From contig JAAWDC010000013.1 of the NCBI GenBank assembly GCA_022793565.1, forward strand, positions 1 to 7,538: DNA of 7,538 bases, read 5' to 3'. The notes beneath the pieces are model-generated. The model was not told the DNA's origin and ran no database searches. It saw only the letters and a program-made list of their open reading frames with translations. Position numbers and translations under genes: made by a program. The stretch comes from Bacilli bacterium. GTDB lineage: Bacteria; Bacillota_I; Bacilli_A; RF39; UBA660. Shown here in pieces: positions 1 through 5,326 of the stretch; within the stretch, counting starts at the first letter, position 1, and each line of letters opens with the position of its first letter.

Positions 1-391
1 ATGTATTGAAAATGAAATTCTTATGTTTTTTAGAACAAATAATAAAAATCTAAAAAATGTCTCTCTAAATGAATCCATCGGTTTTGATAAAGAAGGAAAC
101 GAAATCACAATCTTAGACGTATTAAAAGCACCAAAACCAGATTTTTTAGAAGAACTAGACAAAAAAGAAAATATCCAACTACTAATTCAATACTTAAATA
201 TTCTAACTCCACGAGAAAAAGAAATTATTATTCGTAGATATGGACTTTATCAAACAGATAGTCAAACCCAAAAAATGATTGCAAAAGAATTAAAAATCTC
301 TAGAAGTTACGTCTCACGAATTGAAAAAAGAGCATTAACAAAAATTCTACGAGAATTCTTAAAAACTAAGAAACAAAAAGAGAAACTATAA
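1..391 (+). CDS. sigK: Sporulation sigma factor, SigK-type (C-terminal part, 5' end outside window)
   Basis: RNA polymerase sigma factor of the sigma-70 family, late mother-cell type. The reading frame is open from base 2, so the ATG at 23 is internal and not the start; about 129 residues are visible. The first residues, CIENEILMFFR, match the end of region 2 of SigE/SigK proteins. The following VSLN..IG.DKEGNEI..LDVLK block resembles SigK of Bacillus (VSLHDPIGQDKEGNEI, from memory) more than SigE. Region 4 follows, with TPREKEIIIRRYGL at about residues 69-82 and the helix-turn-helix IAKELKISRSYVSRIEKRAL at about 93-112. The gene ends with TAA at 389-391 and converges on the D12 methyltransferase with only 12 bp between the stop codons and no visible terminator. 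SigK directs late mother-cell genes (coat, cortex, spore release). SigE is the main alternative assignment. Whether the gene is interrupted upstream, as by the skin element in B. subtilis, cannot be seen here. Confidence 0.87.
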   Translation, partial: CIENEILMFFRTNNKNLKNVSLNESIGFDKEGNEITILDVLKAPKPDFLEELDKKENIQLLIQYLNILTPREKEIIIRRYGLYQTDSQTQKMIAKELKISRSYVSRIEKRALTKILREFLKTKKQKEKL

Positions 392-403
392 AGTCTCCCT
401 ATA

Positions 404-1468
404 TTAAAAATTATTAGATAAAAATTTAGGATCTTTTTCTAAACAATGGATATATTCAATCGTAAAATCTTTTGCATATTCTCTTTTCGCATCAGATTTA
501 TACCGTTTATGCTTCCTACTATAGCATCGATATTTCCCATACTTAGACATAATTTTTCGAATATCACCCATCGAAATAATTCCTTCATCATTATAACTTA
601 AAAACAAATACTTAAAATCTGCTTTTTTAACTAGATCCTCAAAGGCTAATATAGCTTCTCGCTTCATACAATACCTAGACTTTTTTTTCTGTTCTAAGCG
701 AACTCCCGTTTTTCCTTTAATCTGTGGAGAATCATAAAGAGCAATAGTTTCTAATAGATGATAATTTGTATCGTACTTTCTAGTATTATAAGGAGGATCC
801 ATATAAAGAATATCTCCATGAATTTTCTCGATCAATTGATTTGCATCCTCATTATAACAAGCATAAACACCGTTTGGTATACAGATAGCTTGATCTAAAG
901 GGCGAAAAACTAAAGGCTTAGCAGCGGATGCTTTTAATTTTTTTAGAAAAGCCTCATAAACAGAAGCAGTATTAGCTACTTTATCTGCTGCTTCTACTAG
1001 GCTAGCAACAAGATAACAATACTCGTTCTCTGTCAGATAATTTGCCCTTTTCCAATCTTCAATTTGAACTCGAATCGCATCAATTTTTTTCGCATTATCA
1101 TCACTAAAATACAATCGTTGGATTTCTTCCTTTTCCGTTCCCAAAAGAGTATAATTTTTAAAAATAAAACCTTCTAATCCCGGTAACTCATTTAAATAAG
1201 TAAATGGATCATCAATTCCATGTCCTTTTAAAGTATCAAATGAATATTCTTCATTATTTTCGATCAATGCTTTAGAAATCATATAACTATAACTTTGAAT
1301 ATCATTAGAAATAACAGAACAACCTTTTCTTTTAAAATATTTACTGACCACTCCAGTCCCAGAAAAAATATCACAAAAAACGTAATTATTACTAACTGGA
1401 TGAGCAAAATCCAAGACAGTCTCATCAATAAAATCTAAAATTGAATACTTAGAACCAATATAATTCAT
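404..1468 (-). CDS. D12-class N6-adenine DNA methyltransferase (probable partner of the NlaIII-like nuclease)
   Basis: Transfers a methyl group from S-adenosylmethionine to adenine N6 in a specific DNA site, protecting host DNA from a cognate nuclease. The 354 residues carry the D12 order of motifs: NYIGSK at residues 2-7 (motif X), FSGTG at 35-39 (AdoMet-binding motif I), the acidic ND at 55-56, the catalytic DPPYNTRKY at 224-232 (motif IV), and FLSYNDEG at 289-296. The block after DPPY (NYHLLETIALYD, then KGKTG) is typical of the NlaIII/HpyI/FokI methyltransferase group as I remember it. The ATG start is supported by AAGGTG seven bases upstream. Length fits the family and I see no frameshift. 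It is transcribed away from the second methyltransferase and converges on sigK. The HNH nuclease on the same strand about 1.8 kb upstream is the most likely cognate enzyme. The CATG specificity this implies is inferred. A run of eight A on the coding strand lies at 681-688. Confidence 0.88.
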   Translation of the reverse strand: MNYIGSKYSILDFIDETVLDFAHPVSNNYVFCDIFSGTGVVSKYFKRKGCSVISNDIQSYSYMISKALIENNEEYSFDTLKGHGIDDPFTYLNELPGLEGFIFKNYTLLGTEKEEIQRLYFSDDNAKKIDAIRVQIEDWKRANYLTENEYCYLVASLVEAADKVANTASVYEAFLKKLKASAAKPLVFRPLDQAICIPNGVYACYNEDANQLIEKIHGDILYMDPPYNTRKYDTNYHLLETIALYDSPQIKGKTGVRLEQKKKSRYCMKREAILAFEDLVKKADFKYLFLSYNDEGIISMGDIRKIMSKYGKYRCYSRKHKRYKSDAKREYAKDFTIEYIHCLEKDPKFLSNNF

Positions 1469-1491
1469 AAACTTACACCTTCATCTTTTTC

Positions 1492-1500
1492 ATTATAACA
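1492..1500 (-). promoter_or_regulatory. Extended -10 promoter of the D12 methyltransferase
   Basis: On the minus strand the sequence reads TATGTTATAAT: a perfect TATAAT at 1497-1492 preceded by TG one base upstream (1500-1499). The distance to the ATG at 1468 is 23 bases, with the AAGGTG ribosome site between. I see no good -35 hexamer at 17 bp, so this would be an extended -10 promoter. Start site not mapped. Confidence 0.6.
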
Positions 1501-1524
1501 TAAAATGAAACAAAATTGATTGTA

Positions 1525-1539
1525 TATTGGATACCAATA
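1525..1539. repeat. Short inverted repeat (TATTGG-ATA-CCAATA) in the spacer between the methyltransferase genes
   Basis: Perfect 6-bp arms around a 3-bp centre, located just upstream of the -10 element of the D12 methyltransferase, overlapping or just behind where a -35 contact would fall. An 8-bp palindrome TTAATTAA follows at 1541-1548. The position would suit an operator for a repressor or for self-binding by a methyltransferase. In DNA this AT-rich such symmetry can arise by chance. The rest of the spacer (about 1550-1730) is A-rich and G-poor, and I see no open frame or RNA gene in it. Confidence 0.35.
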
Positions 1540-1729
1540 CTTAATTAATAGTTCTATAAAAATAATACTAATAAAAAAAGAAACAAACATCTCAACCAAA
1601 ATAACCATTTTATTAAAAACAAGCCTCTATAAAAATTAAAACAAGATAGAAATAACAGATTCAAAAATACAAATAAATAAACAAACTTATAATGATTTAA
1701 ATACATATAGAAGAATAAACAAATAAAAG

Positions 1730-1740
1730 TATGTTACAAT
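1730..1740 (+). promoter_or_regulatory. Extended -10 promoter of the second methyltransferase
   Basis: The sequence TATGTTACAAT has TG one base before a TACAAT hexamer (1735-1740), which differs from the D12 methyltransferase promoter core by a single base. No convincing -35 is seen. The start codon at 1757 is 16 bases past the hexamer, so the leader would be only about ten bases. Confidence 0.45.
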
Positions 1741-1745
1741 AATAT

Positions 1746-1751
1746 AGGTGA
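1746..1751 (+). promoter_or_regulatory. Ribosome binding site that sets the start of the second methyltransferase
   Basis: AGGTGA lies five bases before the ATG at 1757. The in-frame GTG at 1748 sits inside this Shine-Dalgarno sequence and has none of its own, so the ATG at 1757 is preferred over the longer open frame. Confidence 0.7.
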
Positions 1752-1756
1752 AGAAT

Positions 1757-2572
1757 ATGAAGAAAAAAATTAATGATTTGGATTTAACCAATTGGAAACA
1801 ATATGAAGATATTCTAACAGACAGTCTTTGGATCATCGATAAAAGAGATCATAGTGGTACACATAAAGGAGATTATCATGGAAACTTCATCCCTCAAATA
1901 CCATATCAATTAATGATGCGTTATACCAAAAAGGATGACTGGGTTTTAGATCCTTTCTTAGGGAGTGGAACTACCTTAATAGAATGTGAGCGACTCGGAA
2001 GGAATGGGATTGGAATTGAATTAAATAAGGAGATATTAGAAGTTGCCAAAGAACGTGCTCTAATAAAAAATAACCAAGTAAAACTAGAATTTTTACTAGG
2101 AAACAGCATGGACATGGATTTAAAACCAATCCTAGAAAAAAATAATATTAACGAAGTCCAATTAGTTATTTGCCATCCTCCCTACTGGGATATCATTGAA
2201 TTCAATCAACTAAAAGGAAACTTAGCAAGTGCAAAATCACTAGAAGAGTTCTTAAAAATGTTTGAAAAAGTCATTGACCAGACATGTCAATATTTAGAAA
2301 AAGGAAGATATATTGGAATTGTAATAGGCGATATTTATAAAAAAGGCGAATGGATTCCATTAAGTTCTTATTTCATTCAAATGATGATTCAAAAAGGCTA
2401 TTTATTAAAATCAACTGTTGTAAAAAATATGAGTGAAACAAAGGCCAAACAAAATCAGAAAGCAATTTGGAGATATCGCTCTTTACTTGGAGGATTTTAT
2501 GTTTTTGCTCATGAATATATTTTAATTTTTCAAAAACCAGAAAAAGAAAAAAAGAATAAGTCTCTGAAATAG
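1757..2572 (+). CDS. DNA methyltransferase, N4-cytosine/N6-adenine type with HPPY motif IV
   Basis: AdoMet-dependent DNA methyltransferase acting on exocyclic amino groups; whether it modifies cytosine N4 or adenine N6 cannot be read from the motifs. The 271-residue protein has HGNFIPQIPYQLMMRYT at 41-57 (motif X-like), DPFLGSGTT at 65-73 (motif I), GIGIELN at 84-90 (acidic ribose-binding residue E88), GNSMDM at 115-120 (motif III region), and HPPYWDII at 140-147 as catalytic motif IV. GDIYKKGEWIPL follows at 191-202, and HEYILIFQK sits near the C-terminus. The motif order X-I-IV places AdoMet binding before catalysis. Position one of motif IV is His where Asp, Asn, Ser or Thr is usual. The lysine-rich tail runs into a bidirectional terminator that contains the stop codon. 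It faces the PD-(D/E)XK gene tail to tail, 12 bp apart, which is its best candidate partner. No separate target-recognition domain is obvious. Confidence 0.85.
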   Translation: MKKKINDLDLTNWKQYEDILTDSLWIIDKRDHSGTHKGDYHGNFIPQIPYQLMMRYTKKDDWVLDPFLGSGTTLIECERLGRNGIGIELNKEILEVAKERALIKNNQVKLEFLLGNSMDMDLKPILEKNNINEVQLVICHPPYWDIIEFNQLKGNLASAKSLEEFLKMFEKVIDQTCQYLEKGRYIGIVIGDIYKKGEWIPLSSYFIQMMIQKGYLLKSTVVKNMSETKAKQNQKAIWRYRSLLGGFYVFAHEYILIFQKPEKEKKNKSLK

Positions 2573-2586
2573 AGGCTTATTTTTTT
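2555..2586. terminator. Bidirectional intrinsic terminator between convergent genes
   Basis: Arms AATAAGTCTCT (2555-2565) and AGAGGCTTATT (2571-2581) pair over 11 bp with one G-U wobble around the loop GAAAT. A T run follows at 2582-2586, and an A-rich stretch at 2541-2553 gives a U run on the other strand. It serves both the methyltransferase, whose TAG stop at 2570-2572 lies in the loop and descending arm, and the PD-(D/E)XK gene, whose stop lies in the T run. Confidence 0.8.
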
Positions 2587-3229
2587 AACAAATATAAATA
2601 ACATCTGTCCGAACAGAAAATTCTTTTCCAGAATCTAAAACAGTAATTTGATTAAATTCATTCTCTTGAAAATAGATTAAGTATTGCTTAATCTTTTCAC
2701 GAATTTGAGTAAAATCCATTTTAAGGCGAAAACTATCTAACTTATTCTCTCCATAACAAACAATGAAAATTCGATTTTTTAAATGTTTTCTCTGCTCCTG
2801 TGATTGATTTTCATATAACCACCGGCACATCGCATCTTTTAATTCTCTAGTATTTAACGGAGATGGATAAAAAGAAAATTTGTTTGAATATACAGTTAAT
2901 TTCACATCAAAAGGAATTCCACGAATATAGATATCAACTTCCCGATCTTTTTGATTTTTGACTCTCGTAGCACCTTCTAAACAAAAAAGATCCTCACAAT
3001 GTTTCGATGTTTTATAATTGTACCACCGGTGTAATGCATACTGAAAAAGCATTTCATCTCCTTGACAACGACGAATAATTTCATCCACATTCTCCACTTC
3101 ATAAATAAACCTAGTCCGACCATCATCATAATTGTTCTGCTTAGACCAATCAGGAGATAACAAATGGAAAGCCTTTTCCAATTCAATCAATAGCTTACTC
3201 TGATATTCAGTAAACGATAACTGCTCCAC
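2585..3229 (-). CDS. PD-(D/E)XK nuclease-like protein, probable restriction endonuclease
   Basis: I do not recognise a named family. The 214-residue protein has a compact PD-(D/E)XK-like signature: REVDIYI at about residues 96-102, then IPFDVKLT at 105-112, giving D99 followed by D108-x-K110 across a short hairpin, as in many type II restriction enzymes. An HRWYNYKTSKHCEDLFC stretch at 67-83 with E80 and E85 precedes it, and WLYENQSQ.QRKHLKNRIFIV (137-156) reads as a later core strand region. There is no signal peptide or membrane segment. The start is GTG, supported by GGATGTGAT just upstream; no ATG start is available nearby. It lies 28 bp behind the HNH nuclease on the same strand and converges on the HPPY methyltransferase. 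Restriction of DNA unmodified by that methyltransferase is the most likely role, inferred from fold motif and position. A non-restriction PD-(D/E)XK role remains possible. Confidence 0.6.
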   Translation of the reverse strand: MEQLSFTEYQSKLLIELEKAFHLLSPDWSKQNNYDDGRTRFIYEVENVDEIIRRCQGDEMLFQYALHRWYNYKTSKHCEDLFCLEGATRVKNQKDREVDIYIRGIPFDVKLTVYSNKFSFYPSPLNTRELKDAMCRWLYENQSQEQRKHLKNRIFIVCYGENKLDSFRLKMDFTQIREKIKQYLIYFQENEFNQITVLDSGKEFSVRTDVIYIC

Positions 3230-3233
3230 CTAC

Positions 3234-3242
3234 ATCACATCC
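3234..3242 (-). promoter_or_regulatory. Ribosome binding site supporting a GTG start
   Basis: On the minus strand GGATGTGAT differs by one base from the ideal GGAGGTGAT and ends four bases before the GTG at 3229-3227. This supports the GTG as the true start of the PD-(D/E)XK gene. Confidence 0.55.
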
Positions 3243-3257
3243 TAATACAAATTTAAA

Positions 3258-3884
3258 TCAATCCCTCTTTTGCTCTAAATGTCTACGGAATTCAACTGGA
3301 TCATACCAAAAGCATCCTTCACATCCTGTTACGGATCCATCGTGATGACTCGTACCAGCGTAAAAAGAAATCGGATATCCCAGTTTTGTAGCGTCGTATC
3401 GCTCACTCGTCCTTTTACATTCTTTACAAAACTGTCGTTTCGCATCGTTTGCAGCCTTACTAAGAGGTTGAAATTCTTCTAACTTTTGAGTATCTACACA
3501 CATAGTACTTGGATTATTTTTTCGACCATTCTTATGATCCACTTCTGGATTAGACGTCCCCAAAACCACACAACGTTTTCCCTGATAATATCTTTTTATA
3601 TCACTACGGATTGTTTGTGAACCAATGGCATCATCCTGAAAACCGGCAAGTCGAATTCGATCAATTCCAACACCAGATGTTTCAGTACGATCAAACTCCA
3701 GAACAAAATCCTTCGCAATTTTAGCGGAACTTCTACACCAATCTCCTCCATTTTTAAACATCAATGGTTCATATTCCCCAACAAACTCCCTCTTAGAAAC
3801 CCAACGACTATATCCATCTTCATCTGGCTGTGCTAACTCCAAAAACAAACTTGCTCTAGAACCTTTTTTATACCGCATATTCAT
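3258..3884 (-). CDS. HNH type II restriction endonuclease, NlaIII/IceA1-like
   Basis: Type II restriction nuclease with a beta-beta-alpha-metal (HNH) active site. The 208 residues begin with LFLELAQPDEDGYSRWVS..EFVGEY (about 13-38) and NGGDWCR (45-51), an N-terminal pattern I associate with NlaIII and Helicobacter IceA1. The HNH core is EVDHKNGRKNN at 114-124 (catalytic D116-H117, N119) and LSKAANDAKR at 141-150 (N146). Two Cys pairs, CKEC at 153-156 and CEGC at 188-191, are likely to bind structural zinc; GCEGCFWYDPVEFR closes the domain. Length is close to NlaIII. The ATG at 3884 has AGGTGA six bases upstream, favouring it over the ATG two codons later. The gene starts 26 bp after murE on the same strand, so read-through from truB-murE may supply transcript. 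GC over 3301-3600 is about 39% by hand count, above the roughly 31% in sampled lines of both methyltransferases. CATG specificity is inferred from family only. Confidence 0.83.
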   Translation of the reverse strand: MNMRYKKGSRASLFLELAQPDEDGYSRWVSKREFVGEYEPLMFKNGGDWCRSSAKIAKDFVLEFDRTETSGVGIDRIRLAGFQDDAIGSQTIRSDIKRYYQGKRCVVLGTSNPEVDHKNGRKNNPSTMCVDTQKLEEFQPLSKAANDAKRQFCKECKRTSERYDATKLGYPISFYAGTSHHDGSVTGCEGCFWYDPVEFRRHLEQKRD

Positions 3885-3910
3885 TTAGATTCACCTCTAC
3901 TTATATCCAT

Positions 3911-5326
3911 CTATCCCTTTATAAAATGATTACGAATAACATCAAGATCAGAATATGGCAAATATTCATCTCCAATTGCCATATAATTATCAATACCCTT
4001 CCCTGCTATTAGTATAATATCATTTTTCTCCGCAATAGAAAAGGCATATTGAATTGCTTCCTCTCGATTGATAATCTTTTTATAATTTGTTTTCTCAGAC
4101 AAACTAACTAAGTCATCAATAATGGTATCGACACTTTCTCTCCTTGGATCGTCCATTGTAAAAATAACAAAATCAGAGTTTTCCAATACAATCTTCCCCA
4201 TTGGCCCACGTTTTTCATGCTCTCTTCCACCAGCACTTCCTGTTACAGTAATCAATTTTCCTTTTTTTATAAAATTTAAAAAAGAATACACTTTCAAAAA
4301 AGCATCTGGTGTATGGGCATAATCTAACACAATTTGATAAGGTTGCCCAAAATTCAAAAATTCTAATCTACCCTTTTGTGGACGAATCAAAGAAATCCGT
4401 TCAAGCACCCAAGAAAAATCCTTACCTAAAGAAACTACTCCAAGAATTCCCGCACACAAATTATAAATATTAAATTCACCAACCAATGGACTAGTAATCG
4501 TATATAGTTTTTTCTGATACTTTAAAGTAACCTCAGTAGAAGTCTCCATCAAACGATAAGAGATAATTTGAAGAGTTGCTTCTTCTTTCTTCCCATAGGT
4601 CAAAAGATTAGAAGAACAGGACTTACAAAACTCCTCATAATAAACATCATCTGTATTTAAAATACAATATCCTGCCTTTTTAATATGACTTAGCATTTGA
4701 CTCTTGCAAGAAACATAATTTTCAACAGTTTTATGAATATTCAAATGATCCTCGGTAATATTGGTAACGATCCCCACTTCGAATTGTAAATGATCCAAGC
4801 GATTTCTAAAGTATGCTTCCGAAGACGTCTCCATACTTAAATATTTACAGCCCGCATCTACAAATTGACGAAAGTATTTATATAAACGATCGCTATCTGG
4901 AGTTGTATTTCGAATAGGCTTATTAAACTGACTACAAATCATCCCATTCGTCCCCAAATAGCCACATTCACTATTTCCTAATAAATCTTGAATAATTCCC
5001 GCTAAAGTTGTCTTCCCATTTGTACCAGTAACAGCAAGAAGCTTCAATTCTTTTTCGGGAAAATCATAAAATTTAGAAGCAAGAATCGGTAATTCTCGAT
5101 TTGTATCTTCGACTTGAATTACTGGAACACTACACTCTACAGGACGACTAACAACAACCGCTAAAGCCCCTCTAGAAATTGCATCCTCAATATAATCATG
5201 TCGATCCGCAGTTACTCCATGTACACAAACAAAGAGATCTCCTTCCTCCACATCCTTAGAATTAATCTTGATATCTTTAATTAGAACATCTCCATAACCT
5301 GGATATAATTCTTTTAATTGTTTCAT
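3911..5326 (-). CDS. murE: MurE-type UDP-MurNAc-tripeptide synthetase
   Basis: Cytoplasmic Mur ligase that adds the third stem-peptide residue (meso-diaminopimelate or L-lysine) to UDP-MurNAc-L-Ala-D-Glu using ATP. The N-terminal domain has INSKDVEEGDLFVCVHG (about 21-37). The central ATPase domain has TGTNGKTT at 100-107, NTTPD at 140-144, METSSE at 165-170, TEDHLNIHKTVENY at 191-204, and K208, the expected carbamylated lysine. The C-terminal domain has GRLE at 319-322, DYAHTPDAF at 335-343, GSAGGREHEKRGPMG at 363-377, DDPRRES at 392-398 and GKG at 442-444. The 471 residues are slightly shorter than typical MurE. The DDPR motif retains the arginine of the diaminopimelate-type DNPR but has Asp for Asn, and the usual GKGHE reads GKGID. 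Substrate is therefore uncertain, with diaminopimelate favoured. Its start overlaps the truB stop by four bases with AGGAGG upstream, so the two are translationally coupled. It may be a second MurE-like paralogue outside the main cell-wall cluster. Confidence 0.85.
   Translation of the reverse strand: MKQLKELYPGYGDVLIKDIKINSKDVEEGDLFVCVHGVTADRHDYIEDAISRGALAVVVSRPVECSVPVIQVEDTNRELPILASKFYDFPEKELKLLAVTGTNGKTTLAGIIQDLLGNSECGYLGTNGMICSQFNKPIRNTTPDSDRLYKYFRQFVDAGCKYLSMETSSEAYFRNRLDHLQFEVGIVTNITEDHLNIHKTVENYVSCKSQMLSHIKKAGYCILNTDDVYYEEFCKSCSSNLLTYGKKEEATLQIISYRLMETSTEVTLKYQKKLYTITSPLVGEFNIYNLCAGILGVVSLGKDFSWVLERISLIRPQKGRLEFLNFGQPYQIVLDYAHTPDAFLKVYSFLNFIKKGKLITVTGSAGGREHEKRGPMGKIVLENSDFVIFTMDDPRRESVDTIIDDLVSLSEKTNYKKIINREEAIQYAFSIAEKNDIILIAGKGIDNYMAIGDEYLPYSDLDVIRNHFIKG

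Noticed and set aside
1469..1747. A small controller (C) protein gene in the methyltransferase spacer
   Set aside because: All frames are broken by stops and the region is low-complexity and A-rich; nothing coding-like is present.
1921..2115. Open frame of 64 codons on the minus strand inside the second methyltransferase
   Set aside because: Lies opposite the conserved motif I region, has no family likeness and no ribosome site I can see; a shadow of the real gene.
2977..3186. 69-codon minus-strand frame overlapping the PD-(D/E)XK gene
   Set aside because: Same strand, different frame, within a gene carrying a coherent nuclease signature; composition looks random.
3279..3482. 67-codon plus-strand frame opposite the HNH gene
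   Set aside because: Antisense to the HNH and zinc motifs of a well-supported protein; no supporting start signal.
404..3884. Insertion sequence, integrase, att site or target duplication bounding the R-M island
   Set aside because: I looked for transposase or recombinase genes and for flanking direct repeats near 392-406 and 3885-3910 and saw none, so no mobile element is called.
4122..4322. 66-codon plus-strand frame opposite murE
   Set aside because: Antisense to conserved Mur ligase motifs.
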